Positions 45,226-54,464 are shown, counted from the first letter of the stretch. The stretch is DNA of 64,000 bases from UBA5336 sp039815055 (GCA_039815055.1 JBCCAA010000002.1:28811-92810), one strand, 5' to 3'. Program-made: numbers and translations. Notes: generated by a model from the letters alone, not told the origin.

Positions 45226-48041
45226 GCCTTACGGCACTGTTTTCAGGGGCGCCGATGGCGGCAGGCCCCTTTGTGCTGGGCGCGCCCCTCGCTCTGGCAG
45301 CGCTAATCGCCCTGCCGATCTTGTGGGTTATCCTACGCGCGACCCCGCCGGCACCGAAAAATATAGAGCTGCCATCGCTGCGGCTGCTGGATTCTGTGGA
45401 ACCGCGCGAGGAAACACCAGACCGAACACCCTGGTGGGTGCTGCTGTTGCGCATTCTCGCCGCCACGCTGGCCATCCTCGGCCTCAGCCAACCCGTATTC
45501 GCGCCCGCCGGTCCGCCCGATGCAGCAGAAACCGGCGCGCTTCTTGTGGTCGTCGATGATGGCTGGGCCTCTGCGCCGCGCTGGAGCGATCTGCGCAGCG
45601 CCGCTGAAGCCGCCATTGATGGCGCCGGCCGCGATACGCCGGTCCACATTCTCACCACCGCTTCACGCACGCGCCCTGTCGATGTCGCTGAGCCGCGTAC
45701 ACGCCAGGCCGCTGCCCGGCTGATGGATGCCTTCAACCCCGTTAGCTGGAGCGTTGACCGCTCTGGCGCAATGGAGCGCCTTGAGGCTTCCGGCATCCAA
45801 CCCGGCCGGATCATTTATGCCACCCATGGCCTGACCAATGGCACCGATGGCGCCTTCATTGAGCAACTCGCCGCGCTTGCGCCTGTCTCAGCCTACATAG
45901 CGCCGCCGCGCGGTGCGCTCGCCATTTCGTCGCTGCTGGCCGATGGCGATGGCGTTGGCGTCACCTTGACCCGCGTCGATGACAGCGACGCCCAGGACAT
46001 CGCGGTCTCAGCCCTCACATTGGACGGCTCAGCCCTTTCGACGGCCACAGCCAGTTTTGAAGATGGCATGAGCGAGACCATCGCCCGGTTCGACCTGCCT
46101 GGCGGCGCACTGGCCCGCATTTCACGCTTTGCCGTCACTGGCGCACAGGGCGCGGGCACGACCTGGCTATGGGACAGCGAAGACCGCACACGCCGCGTCG
46201 GCCTGGTCTCTGCCGGCCAGACCGCCCAGCCCCTTTTGTCGGACGTGCACTATGTGCGACGAGCACTTGAGCCGTTTGCCACGCTGATCGAAGGCGACCT
46301 GACCGACATTATCGAGCAACAGCCCGATGCGATCATCCTCACCGATGTGGGCCGCATTCCTGCACCAGATCAGGAGCCTCTGATCCGCTGGGTTGAAAGT
46401 GGCGGCGCACTGATCCGGTTTGCCGGGCCGCGCCTGGCCGCACAGGATGATGCATTGCTGCCGGTGCCGCTGCGGCGCACGTCCCGCGCCCTTGGCGGCG
46501 CCTTGGCCTGGGAAGAGCCGCAAGGGCTTGAAGCCTTTGCCGACACCTCCGCCTTTGCCGGGCTGGCTGTGCCCGACGACGCCGTGGTGCGCCAGCAGGT
46601 GCTCGCCCAACCGGCCGCCGATCTGCAATCGCGCACCTGGGCAAGGCTGGAAGATGGCTCGCCAATCGTGACGGCCAATCCGCGCGGCGCCGGCATGATC
46701 ATCCTGTTCCATGTCACAGCAGGGCCAGACTGGTCTGACCTGCCTTTCTCCGCGACTTTTGCCCAGATGCTGCGCCGATCCATCGCCGCGGGCCGTGGCG
46801 AAGTGCGCGAAACCGGCGAAGGCGCGTTCGTGCCGCAGCTGGTGCTTGATGGCTTCGGACGTCTGCAGAGCCCGGATGCCACGGCCCAGCCTCTTCAGGC
46901 CGCAGACTTTGCCACAGTTCAAACCCGCGAAGCCCATCCACCCGGCTTTTATCGCGGCCCGTCGGGCACACGCGCGGTGAACACCGCCCCGGGCGTACGG
47001 CTTGAACAGATCACAGATTGGCCCGCCAGCGTGCGACTGCTCGGCGATGCGGAAGCCCGGCGTCTGGATCTGACCGGGCTGTTGCTGTCGATTGCCCTGA
47101 TCCTGATCGCCATCGATTTACTGGTCGCCCTGATCCTGTCCGGTCGCGGGCCGAGATTGGGACGAGCCGCAGCTGCGTTGCCGCTATTCATATGTGCCGT
47201 CCTCGCCATGCCCGACACTGCCCGGGCTCAGATGCTGGCGGCACGCGGTGAAACCGGCCTGACAAAGGCCGAAGCCGCCGCCATCAACATGCGGTTTGGA
47301 TATGTCGAGACCGGTGACGCCGACCTCGACCGCCGTGTGGAAGCCGGCCTTCTGGGTCTTTCGCGCACGCTTTATCTGCGAACATCCGTTGAGCCGGTTC
47401 GCCCGCACGCGCTGAACCTGGAGACCGATTCACTAGAGCTGTATCCACTGGTCTACTACACGGTGCCCGAAGCCGCTGAGCCACTGACCGAGCCCGCGAT
47501 TGCAGCACTGAACACTTATATGCGCGGCGGCGGAGCCCTTATTATTGATACCCGTGGTGGGGGCGATTCAACTGCGGAAAGCGATCTTAGCGGGCTGGCC
47601 GACTTCCTGTCCGGCCTCGATGCGCCGCCACTTGGCCCGGTGCCGGATGATCATGTGTTGACCAAGTCATTCTACCTCATCGACAGTTTTCCCGGCCGTT
47701 ATTCGGGCCGCCGCCTCTGGGTCGAAGTTCCGGGCGAGGATGGTCGAACCGAGGGCGACGGGGTCTCGCGCCTGTTTATCGGCGATGCCGACTGGGCCGG
47801 TGCTTGGGCGATCGATGAGCGCACCCGCCCGATGTTCTCCGTCGATGGTGGAAACATGCAGCGCGAATACGCCTACCGGTTTGGAATCAATCTCGTCATG
47901 TACGTGCTGACCGGCAATTACAAAGCTGATCAGGTGCACATTCCAGCTCTTCTCGAACGGCTCGGCGACGACGAGGAAACGCCAGAACCGTTCGATCTGG
48001 ATGAGATTCCCGGATCTATCATGGATGGAGGGCCACAATAA
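45222..48041 (+). CDS. BatA-like membrane protein fused to a DUF4159 domain
   Basis: A 939-residue inner-membrane protein. The N-terminus has membrane helices (about 20-45 and 70-90) and a BatA-type start with FVLGAPLALAALIALPILW. A VWA-like region follows, but its metal site is degenerate (VVVDDGWAS in place of DxSxS). Further helices lie near 620-665. The C-terminal 250 residues are the DUF4159 domain (LYPLVYYTVPEAAEPLTEP, GGALIIDTRGGG, YRFGINLVMYVLTGNYKADQVH). It overlaps DUF58 and the next gene and so belongs to the MoxR operon. A role in envelope or stress response is the family hypothesis. Confidence 0.88.
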   Translation: MSLTALFSGAPMAAGPFVLGAPLALAALIALPILWVILRATPPAPKNIELPSLRLLDSVEPREETPDRTPWWVLLLRILAATLAILGLSQPVFAPAGPPDAAETGALLVVVDDGWASAPRWSDLRSAAEAAIDGAGRDTPVHILTTASRTRPVDVAEPRTRQAAARLMDAFNPVSWSVDRSGAMERLEASGIQPGRIIYATHGLTNGTDGAFIEQLAALAPVSAYIAPPRGALAISSLLADGDGVGVTLTRVDDSDAQDIAVSALTLDGSALSTATASFEDGMSETIARFDLPGGALARISRFAVTGAQGAGTTWLWDSEDRTRRVGLVSAGQTAQPLLSDVHYVRRALEPFATLIEGDLTDIIEQQPDAIILTDVGRIPAPDQEPLIRWVESGGALIRFAGPRLAAQDDALLPVPLRRTSRALGGALAWEEPQGLEAFADTSAFAGLAVPDDAVVRQQVLAQPAADLQSRTWARLEDGSPIVTANPRGAGMIILFHVTAGPDWSDLPFSATFAQMLRRSIAAGRGEVRETGEGAFVPQLVLDGFGRLQSPDATAQPLQAADFATVQTREAHPPGFYRGPSGTRAVNTAPGVRLEQITDWPASVRLLGDAEARRLDLTGLLLSIALILIAIDLLVALILSGRGPRLGRAAAALPLFICAVLAMPDTARAQMLAARGETGLTKAEAAAINMRFGYVETGDADLDRRVEAGLLGLSRTLYLRTSVEPVRPHALNLETDSLELYPLVYYTVPEAAEPLTEPAIAALNTYMRGGGALIIDTRGGGDSTAESDLSGLADFLSGLDAPPLGPVPDDHVLTKSFYLIDSFPGRYSGRRLWVEVPGEDGRTEGDGVSRLFIGDADWAGAWAIDERTRPMFSVDGGNMQREYAYRFGINLVMYVLTGNYKADQVHIPALLERLGDDEETPEPFDLDEIPGSIMDGGPQ

Positions 48042-50089
48042 TGGAAACCGCCATCAATGTGACACGGCTGGGATTTGAGCCCTTTCTCGGCTGGTCGGCC
48101 TTTTACGTAGTCTGTGCGGCGATGGCAGCCGTTTGGCTGTTTTACACGCTTTCACGAGGACAGGCGCCGCTGTCGCGCGGTCTTGCCATCCTGCTGGCAC
48201 TTGCCGCGCTCTCCAACCCGTCCATCGTGGAAGAAGAGCGCGACCCGCTGCCCTCGGTTGCAGCGCTGATCCTGGACCGGTCAGAGAGCATGGCCTTTGG
48301 CAGCCGTGAGTCGGCCGCGAGCGCGGCGTTTGATGCGTTGCGCAGTGACCTTGCCGCCGATGAGAGCCTCGACCTTCGCATCATTGAGACCGACCCGCGC
48401 GCAGACGGAACGAACCTCTTCTCCGCGCTTGAAGGCGCGCTGGCAGATGTGTCGCGAGACCGGATTGCCGGAGCGATCTTCGTCACCGACGGTCAGGTCC
48501 ATGATCTGCCGGACGATATGGACCGTGCCCGCGATCTCGGCCCGATCCATGCCGTTGTCGTTGGCGATCCAAACCGCGGTGACCGAAGGGTCGAAATCGT
48601 TGAAGGCCCCAGCTTTGGCATTGTTGGTGAGGACGCTGAGTTCATCATCCGCGCCGATGATCCCGATGGCGGGCAGATTCCCGTCTCGGTTTCTGTGAAT
48701 GGTGGCGCGCCGCGCACGGTGTTCCTGGACGCAGGTCGCGACACACCGCTAGCGCTGGAAATTGAGCGACGCGGCACAAACGTCGTGGTGCTGGAAGCCC
48801 CGGCCGGACGCGAAGAACTGACACTGGCAAACAATCGCACCGCGGCCAATATCTCCGGCGTGCCCGACAGGCTGCGCGTGCTGTTGATCACGGGTCGGCC
48901 CAATGCGGCAGGCCGGGTCTGGCGTGATCTTCTGAAGTCCGATCCATCTGTCGACCTTGTCCATTTCACCATTTTGCGCCCTCCCCTGAAAACCGACATC
49001 ACACCAATTGACGAATTGGCGCTGATCCAGTTTCCCACCGAAGAGCTGTTTGAAGACAAGCTGGGCGAATTCAACCTCATCATCTTTGACCAGTATGAAC
49101 GGCGCGGCGTGGTCACCCAGTCCTATCTCGCCAATATGGCCCGCTATGTGGAAGATGGTGGCGCGATGATCGTGATCGCCGGTGAGCCCTTTGCCGGCCC
49201 CGCCAGCCTTGCGCGTACGCCCTTGGCGGCTGTGCTTCCAGCCATTCCAACCGGAGAGATCATTGTCGAGCGTTTCGTGCCCGAACTCACCGATGAGGGC
49301 GGGCGCCATACTGTAACCAATGTCCTGAACGGCCAGAGCTGGGGCGGCTGGATGCGCGCCATTGAAGCGCGCGCCGAGGCAGGTGATGTGCTTATGACTG
49401 GCCCTGGGGATCGCCCACTTCTGGTGCTGGACCGCGTCGGCGATGGCCGGGTTGGCCTGCTCTTGTCAGACCATATCTGGCTGTGGGCGCGCGGGCATGA
49501 AGGCGGCGGACCTTTTGCTGAATTGATACGGCGCATGCTGCACTGGATGCTCAAAGAGCCAGAACTGGAAGAGCGCCAGTTGAGCCTCATCGCCGATGGC
49601 GAAAGCGCTCGGGTTCGCTTGCGTACCCTGTCTGAAGGCGCGCCGCCGCTAACGGTCGAGACCCCGGAGGGCGATCTGATTGCGCTGGACTGGACCGCCA
49701 TTGAACCGGGTCTGTTTGAGGCTGAAACGCCGGTAGAACAGCTTGGCCTGTACCGCGCCGAGTCCGGTGGTCTGGAAGCGGTTGCCCTGAATGGTCCGGC
49801 CAATCCGAAAGAATACATGGACCTGCAATCCTCCATAGCCGTGCTGGACCCGGTAGCAACGGCGACGCGCGGCGGGGTGTTCCGTATCGGCGAGAATGGT
49901 TCAGGCCTGCCGGATGTGCGCCGGGTTGGTCGAAGCGGGCAGGCCGCCGGTGGGAACTGGCTTGGCCTGCGCGAACGCGGCGCCTATGTGGTGCGCGCCT
50001 CCTCATCCACGCCACTACTGCCGGGCATTGCAGCAGCCGCCGCCTTGATGATCTTCCTTCTGGTCGCCTGGCGACGTGAGGGGCGGTAG
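48041..50089 (+). CDS. Membrane VWA-type protein of the MoxR operon
   Basis: A 682-residue inner-membrane protein with N-terminal helices (about 15-35 and 45-60) and a C-terminal helix (662-678). The VWA-like domain after residue 68 keeps a MIDAS-type motif (LDRSESM, matching DxSxS) and a later FVTDGQ. From about residue 280 a Rossmann or glutamine-amidotransferase-like domain follows (RLRVLLITGRPN, NLIIFDQYERRG, YVEDGGAMIVIAG). It begins one base into the stop of the DUF4159 gene. It probably forms a complex with the other operon products. Confidence 0.84.
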   Translation: METAINVTRLGFEPFLGWSAFYVVCAAMAAVWLFYTLSRGQAPLSRGLAILLALAALSNPSIVEEERDPLPSVAALILDRSESMAFGSRESAASAAFDALRSDLAADESLDLRIIETDPRADGTNLFSALEGALADVSRDRIAGAIFVTDGQVHDLPDDMDRARDLGPIHAVVVGDPNRGDRRVEIVEGPSFGIVGEDAEFIIRADDPDGGQIPVSVSVNGGAPRTVFLDAGRDTPLALEIERRGTNVVVLEAPAGREELTLANNRTAANISGVPDRLRVLLITGRPNAAGRVWRDLLKSDPSVDLVHFTILRPPLKTDITPIDELALIQFPTEELFEDKLGEFNLIIFDQYERRGVVTQSYLANMARYVEDGGAMIVIAGEPFAGPASLARTPLAAVLPAIPTGEIIVERFVPELTDEGGRHTVTNVLNGQSWGGWMRAIEARAEAGDVLMTGPGDRPLLVLDRVGDGRVGLLLSDHIWLWARGHEGGGPFAELIRRMLHWMLKEPELEERQLSLIADGESARVRLRTLSEGAPPLTVETPEGDLIALDWTAIEPGLFEAETPVEQLGLYRAESGGLEAVALNGPANPKEYMDLQSSIAVLDPVATATRGGVFRIGENGSGLPDVRRVGRSGQAAGGNWLGLRERGAYVVRASSSTPLLPGIAAAAALMIFLLVAWRREGR

Positions 50090-50195
50090 GGTCCATACGC
50101 TGCGCGCATAACACCTGTTCGCCCGTGGGCCTGCAAAATGCTCGCTGGAACATCACATTCCTTTCAACACCAACGCCAAAGACAGGAGCGATCTC

Positions 50196-50891
50196 ATGAT
50201 CGATATTCGCCGCTTTGAAACCCTCGGCCAGTTTGAAAATGACTGGCTGAAGGCCCATCACCACTTCTCATTCTCCAACTATTATGACCCGGCCCGGATG
50301 AGCTCCGGCAAATTGCGGGTCTGGAATGATGATACGATCCAACCAGGCACGGGTTTTCCACCCCACGGCCACCGGGACATGGAAATCATAACCTATGTCC
50401 GCAAAGGGGCCATCACCCACAAGGATTCGCTCGGCAATGAAGGCCGAACCGAAGCCGGTGATGTGCAAGTGATGTCCGCAGGTAGCGGCATCCAGCACGC
50501 GGAATGGAACGCAGAAGATGAGATCACCCAGATCTTCCAACTGTGGATCGAACCGCGCTCAAAAGGTGGTGCGCCGCGCTGGGGCGCCAAGGCATTCCCG
50601 AAGTCCGACCGGTCGGGTCGATGGGAAATTCTGGCCAGCGGGCGCGGTGATGACGGGGCGCTGGACATTGACCAGGATGCCCGCGTCCTTGGGGCCACAG
50701 CCGAGTCCGGACAACCACTCACCTACCGTGTAGAAGCAGGCCGCACCGGATATCTGGTTCTGGCAACAGGCGCGGCCTCGCTGAATGGCGAGGCGCTGAA
50801 AGCCCGCGATGGCGCTGAAATCACCGGCGCCGCAGACCTGATGATTGAGGCCAATGAGCCGACGGAAATCGTGTTTGTTGACACAATTTAA
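50196..50891 (+). CDS. Pirin family protein
   Basis: A 231-residue bicupin protein. The N-terminal cupin binds iron through residues seen here as His57, His59, His101 and Glu103 (PPHGHRDMEI and GIQHAEWN). E. coli YhhW of this family has quercetin 2,3-dioxygenase activity, but the natural role is unsettled. The protein starts MIDIRRFE and has the typical RVWNDDTIQPGTGFPPHGH. The ATG has AGGAG at good spacing. It appears monocistronic, with a hairpin after it. Confidence 0.92.
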   Translation: MIDIRRFETLGQFENDWLKAHHHFSFSNYYDPARMSSGKLRVWNDDTIQPGTGFPPHGHRDMEIITYVRKGAITHKDSLGNEGRTEAGDVQVMSAGSGIQHAEWNAEDEITQIFQLWIEPRSKGGAPRWGAKAFPKSDRSGRWEILASGRGDDGALDIDQDARVLGATAESGQPLTYRVEAGRTGYLVLATGAASLNGEALKARDGAEITGAADLMIEANEPTEIVFVDTI

Positions 50892-50918
50892 ACCGCAGGC
50901 CCCTGAATAGCCCCTACA

Positions 50919-50945
50919 GATTGGCCGGACTGGTTCCGGCCAATC
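50919..50945 (+). terminator. Strong hairpin after the pirin gene
   Basis: GATTGGCCGG (50919-50928) and CCGGCCAATC (50936-50945) form a perfect 10-bp stem over a 7-base loop, 27 bases after the pirin stop. No proper T-run follows, so it could be a terminator variant, a transcript-stabilising hairpin or a protein-binding dyad. Confidence 0.55.
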
Positions 50946-50981
50946 CTACATTTCAGTCTTTTAACCCGCGATAGGATCTCC

Positions 50982-51197
50982 ATGCGTCTTCGACTAGCCT
51001 CTCTGGCCCCGCTCACCGCACTTCTGTTCCTTCAGGGATGCATCGCAAGAACAGCTGTTGGCGTGGCTGGCAATGTGGTCGAAGGCGCGGTCAACGTGAC
51101 CGGAGATGTCGCAGAGGGCGCGGTGAATGTCGCCGGCGCGGTGGTCCCGGACGGTGATGACGAGGACGAGACGGCAGAAGACGACACTGAATCGTGA
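50982..51197 (+). CDS. Small acidic-tailed lipoprotein
   Basis: A 71-residue predicted lipoprotein. The leader ends in the lipobox LQGC (Cys20). The mature part is a glycine/valine-rich amphipathic repeat (VVEGAVNVTGDVAEGAVNVAGAVV), followed by a strongly acidic tail. This design is seen in small lipoproteins in many proteobacteria (the NF038104-like type), of unknown function. The ATG has AGGA about 6 bases upstream. Confidence 0.72.
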   Translation: MRLRLASLAPLTALLFLQGCIARTAVGVAGNVVEGAVNVTGDVAEGAVNVAGAVVPDGDDEDETAEDDTES

Positions 51198-51305
51198 TCG
51201 CGCGAGATCATTCCGTGTAGGAATCGGGGCGTTCAGCCCCTTCGGCCTTTGCGTGTTCCTTGATACAACTGGGGTCAGTTAAGTCTGACCACGGGAACCA
51301 TACTG

Positions 51306-51791
51306 ATGAAGCTGATCCGTCTCCTCACCCTGGGCGCCGCTGCGGGCGCCTTCGCCCAGTTCGCATCTGCCGCTACGATTTCCGTGACGTACTCGGAAGA
51401 CTTCGCAGAGGAACTGGTCGAGGAGTATGGAGAACGCGAGGGTGAGCGCCTCAGCGCCATGATCATCGGTGATCTGGAACAAGAGATGGAACGTGAAAGC
51501 GCATCCGTTGCCCGCATCGCCGTGACGATTGAAGACGCCAAGCCGAACCGGCCCACCTTCGAGCAATTGTCTGCACGGCCAGGTCTCGATCCTATCCGTT
51601 CAATTTCGATTGGCGGCATGAAACTCAGCGGTGTGGCCTTCGACGATGATGGAAACGAAGTGGCGACCATGGAGTATGACTGGTTCTCCAACAACATCCG
51701 CGATTCCGTCGGCACATCGACCTGGTGGGACGCGCGGCGTGCATCAGACCGTTTTGCTGATCGCCTTGTGAAAGAACTGATGGCGGAGTAG
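51306..51791 (+). CDS. Exported hypothetical protein
   Basis: A 161-residue precursor with a clear signal peptide ending near FASAA (residue 23), so probably periplasmic. The mature protein is acidic, with a helical half rich in Glu (EELVEEYGEREGERLSAMI), a beta-like middle with SISIGGMKLSGVAFDDDGNE and a C-terminal helix (ARRASDRFADRLVKELMAE). It has no cysteine in the mature part. I do not recognise a family. It is isolated from the preceding lipoprotein by 108 bases and followed by another unknown gene after 34 bases. Confidence 0.68.
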   Translation: MKLIRLLTLGAAAGAFAQFASAATISVTYSEDFAEELVEEYGEREGERLSAMIIGDLEQEMERESASVARIAVTIEDAKPNRPTFEQLSARPGLDPIRSISIGGMKLSGVAFDDDGNEVATMEYDWFSNNIRDSVGTSTWWDARRASDRFADRLVKELMAE

Positions 51792-51825
51792 TTTCCAGCG
51801 CTCTAGTAGGGCCTGGGGACCGTAT

Positions 51826-52227
51826 GTGACTGACCCATCGACACCTGAACAGGACTTTGCCGGGCTGAACCGGCTTTGGTACACATCAATCGTTGCTGGC
51901 CTTGTGTGCGCTCTGGGTGGAGCGTTTCTGGCGGGCTATCCCGGCGATGGCGAGCCGATCCTTCTGATCATGTCGATAGCTTTGGGCGCGGCCATTTTTG
52001 GAGGCGTTTTCTTCATCGGCGCAAACCTGGCCGGCGTTCAATTTGAGTCGCGGGTACGAGATGAAACCAGGATCCGCGGCTCCAACGTTGAACATGTAAC
52101 CCACGTCGAGGCGGCTGATGACCCGCTGGAGCAGAAATGGCTGGATCGCTATGTCTGGGCACGCAATATTTTTGGCGGACTGATCATCCCCCTGCTCATT
52201 TTCGCGGCCCTATTCGTCTTTAACTGA
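51826..52227 (+). CDS. Hypothetical membrane protein
   Basis: A 133-residue protein with three predicted transmembrane helices (about 21-43, 45-70 and 115-132) and a short polar loop between the second and third. It starts at a GTG (51826) after a weak GGGG stretch. No family is recognised. Its 3' end overlaps the convergent MscS-type gene by 18 bases, so both transcripts share antisense ends. Co-expression with the exported hypothetical gene upstream is likely given the 34-base gap. Confidence 0.62.
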   Translation: MTDPSTPEQDFAGLNRLWYTSIVAGLVCALGGAFLAGYPGDGEPILLIMSIALGAAIFGGVFFIGANLAGVQFESRVRDETRIRGSNVEHVTHVEAADDPLEQKWLDRYVWARNIFGGLIIPLLIFAALFVFN

Positions 52228-53805
52228 CGCCGGCGTGGCCGCGACGGCCTTGCCGCGCACCATTTCCACTTTAAGGGTCGAGCCCGGCGTGATCAGCACG
52301 TCTTCATGGCGCAGCGGAATATCAATGCCGTGATCCTTGAACTTGTCCCAGACGTTGAGCATCACCTCGGAGCCGACATTGTTGATGCCGTCCTGTGGGT
52401 CATCGATCCAGAACCGTGCCTCGATCTCAACCGCCTCTTCGCCAAACTCCATCACCAGACATTTGGGCGCAGGGTCTGACAACACCCGCTCAGTCATGGA
52501 TGCGCCGTCCACGACCAGGCCACAGGCAAGTTTGAGATCGGTTTCATACTCCACGCGTAAGCGCCGTTTGATCCGCACTTTCTTGTCGGAATAGCTCCAG
52601 TTTATCACCCGGTCGGTGATCAACTGCTCGTTGGGAATAAGGTGTTCCTTGCCATCACGCGTGATGACTGACGCATAGCGCAGGCCCAGTGACTTCACGA
52701 CGCCATAGGTATCGTCCACCTCGATTACATCATCGGGTTTGATTGACCGGTCGGTGAGCAGAATCACTCCGGAGATGAAATTCGCAACGATTTGCTGCAT
52801 GCCGAAACCAAGGCCAACACCTATGGCACCGCCGAGCACAGCCAGACCGGACAGGGGTATTCCCAGTCCAGCCAGAGTCAGGATCGCCGCTGCGATGAAC
52901 AAGCCAACCTGCAAGGCGTTGGTGATCAGAATACGCAGGCTGGGTTCCACCCGCGGCAGGGTGTCGACGCGGGTCTTCAGGCGTTTCGACAGCCAGCTGG
53001 CGCCCCATAGGAATACGCCCGCCGTCAGGATTGCCTGGATCACAAAGGGTGGATTGATCCGCCGGTCACCAAATGGCGGTCCGATGGTGTAACTCCATGC
53101 AATCACATCATCGAGGACGCCAAAAGCGTTCATCCCTGCGATGGCAAGCGCCAGATAGAGCGCCGGCTTGCGCAGGCCTTCCGGCAGAAAGGCACCGGCC
53201 AGGGTGATGATCAGAAACGCCACGGACAGGGAAAACGCAACCCGCACCAGCGCGGAGTCATAGCCCGCCCCGACCAGTACAATCTGAGCGATGTAGAACA
53301 GGCCCAATGTGAGCGCAGGCCTGACGATGCGCGCCGGCATGTCGCCAAGGGTTTGCTGCACGTTTTCCGGCAGCCGTAGCTGAAGATTGCGAATAATTCG
53401 GCGCAGCGGCGCAGCCATCATGGCCCCGAGCAGCATGCAGCCAACAATGGTGGCGACTTGTACGCCCAGTGCGAACAAAAGATCAGGGTTCAGGAGGTTT
53501 TCCTGCGCCCATACCACGGGATCTGCCATGATCGGCTCAGCCCAGGAAAAAAGACCTGTGGTGGCCGTATCTAAAGCGCCCGGTGCGTCGGCAACCGCGT
53601 CTACCGCCTCTGGCGAGGCCGACGCTGTGTCCAAATCGGCGCAGTAGCGCACGCCATCGCGCACAATGCACTCCTGATAGACGACCTGTTCTTCAGCATC
53701 CGGTTCCAAGGGCGCGCTCCGACTCAGTTGGGCATGGATTAACCTGTGCTGATAAACGAGGCCGGACCAAATTAAAACGGCCCCCGCCAAGACGGCGAGG
53801 GCCAA
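52210..53805 (-). CDS. MscS-type mechanosensitive ion channel
   Basis: A 531-residue inner-membrane channel that should open under membrane tension. After a possible N-terminal anchor and a periplasmic loop with two cysteines (YQECIVRDGVRYCAD), there are about six helices. The MscS core follows (about 300-440): the pore helix region LAVLGGAIGVGLGFGMQQIVANFISGVIL and the beta domain RSIKPDDVIEVDDTYGVV. The only start in reach is a TTG at 53805 with AGGA six bases upstream; the first codons overlap a terminator-like hairpin. If that start is wrong, the protein begins after the first loop. Confidence 0.88.
   Translation of the reverse strand: MALAVLAGAVLIWSGLVYQHRLIHAQLSRSAPLEPDAEEQVVYQECIVRDGVRYCADLDTASASPEAVDAVADAPGALDTATTGLFSWAEPIMADPVVWAQENLLNPDLLFALGVQVATIVGCMLLGAMMAAPLRRIIRNLQLRLPENVQQTLGDMPARIVRPALTLGLFYIAQIVLVGAGYDSALVRVAFSLSVAFLIITLAGAFLPEGLRKPALYLALAIAGMNAFGVLDDVIAWSYTIGPPFGDRRINPPFVIQAILTAGVFLWGASWLSKRLKTRVDTLPRVEPSLRILITNALQVGLFIAAAILTLAGLGIPLSGLAVLGGAIGVGLGFGMQQIVANFISGVILLTDRSIKPDDVIEVDDTYGVVKSLGLRYASVITRDGKEHLIPNEQLITDRVINWSYSDKKVRIKRRLRVEYETDLKLACGLVVDGASMTERVLSDPAPKCLVMEFGEEAVEIEARFWIDDPQDGINNVGSEVMLNVWDKFKDHGIDIPLRHEDVLITPGSTLKVEMVRGKAVAATPASVKDE
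53772..53803 (-). terminator. Terminator of the fasciclin gene, overlapping the channel gene start
   Basis: On the minus strand, GGCCCTCGCC pairs with GGCGGGGGCC over a GTCTT loop. The stem is complete in RNA because its one non-Watson-Crick position is a U-G pair, whereas the plus strand would have a C-A mismatch. GTTTTAA follows the stem. It lies 28 bases after the fasciclin stop, and the channel TTG start touches its base. Confidence 0.75.
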
Positions 53806-53830
53806 ATCAAGTCCTAGGACATATCAGGAC

Positions 53831-54373
53831 TTATGGGAGCAGAACGGCATCAATCACATGGATCACGCCATTGTCGGCCATGACATCGGCAGAAATCACG
53901 GTTGCACCATTGACTGTGACGCCATCGGTGCCGTCGACCGTGACCGTGCCGTTCAGCGTTTCAGCTTCAATCACCTGACCGGCGAGCTGATCAGATGTCA
54001 CTTTGCCGGCGATCACATGCAGCTTCAGGATGCCCGCAAGCTGGTCTTTGTTTTCTGGCAGAAGCAAGCTTTCCACTGTGCCCGCTGGCAGCGCAGCAAA
54101 TGCGGCATCGGTCGGCGCAAATACGGTTAGCGGGCCTTCGCCGGACAGGGCGCCGACCAGGTCAGCTGCGTCTGCTGCAGCGAGCAATGTGTTAAAACTG
54201 CCAGCTGCCGAGGCCACGTCCACAATCGTGGAGGTCTCGCTGTGATGACCGACATAGCGAACGGTTTGAGCAGATGCCGACGAACTGTTTGCCTTCGACC
54301 AGCTACAGTTTTCAGCAGCGGCGGGGGCTACAGCCATGGCGATGGCGACAGCAGTCAGTGACATGAACTTCAT
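53831..54373 (-). CDS. Secreted fasciclin-domain protein
   Basis: A 180-residue exported protein with a signal peptide ending near APAAAE (residue 20) and a short linker containing one Cys. One FAS1 (fasciclin) domain fills residues 45-178. It has the H1 motif LTVFAPTDAAFAALP, the central LKLHVIAGKV and H2-like NGVIHVIDAVLLP at the very end. Such proteins mediate adhesion or matrix contacts at the cell surface. The ATG at 54373 has AAGGAG. A possible ECF-type promoter and a dyad lie upstream, and a terminator follows. Confidence 0.92.
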   Translation of the reverse strand: MKFMSLTAVAIAMAVAPAAAENCSWSKANSSSASAQTVRYVGHHSETSTIVDVASAAGSFNTLLAAADAADLVGALSGEGPLTVFAPTDAAFAALPAGTVESLLLPENKDQLAGILKLHVIAGKVTSDQLAGQVIEAETLNGTVTVDGTDGVTVNGATVISADVMADNGVIHVIDAVLLP

Positions 54374-54415
54374 GGAGTATCTCCTTGCTTCCGGCATCCG
54401 AGTGGCCGGTATTTA

Positions 54416-54444
54416 GTATACGATGTAAAATAGTTATTGGTTTT
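54416..54444 (-). promoter_or_regulatory. Putative ECF-sigma promoter of the fasciclin gene
   Basis: On the minus strand, AAAACC (54444-54439) and CGTATA (54422-54417) are separated by exactly 16 bases, which fits the general form of many ECF-sigma promoters (AACC-type -35, CGTA-type -10). The -10 element lies about 43 bases upstream of the ATG. The match is by eye only. Confidence 0.4.
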
Positions 54445-54446
54445 CG

Positions 54447-54464
54447 CATGACGAAAGAGTCATG
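54447..54464. promoter_or_regulatory. CATGAC/GTCATG dyad upstream of the fasciclin promoter
   Basis: CATGAC (54447-54452) and GTCATG (54459-54464) are inverted around 6 bases, immediately upstream of the putative -35 element. The position suits an operator or activator site. The remaining bases up to the divergent DnaJ-type gene at 54580 hold nothing recognisable. Confidence 0.35.

Noticed and set aside
46167..46937. Minus-strand frame of 256 codons opposite the BatA/DUF4159 gene
   Set aside because: Shadow of the plus-strand gene, which is supported by its operon and family motifs.
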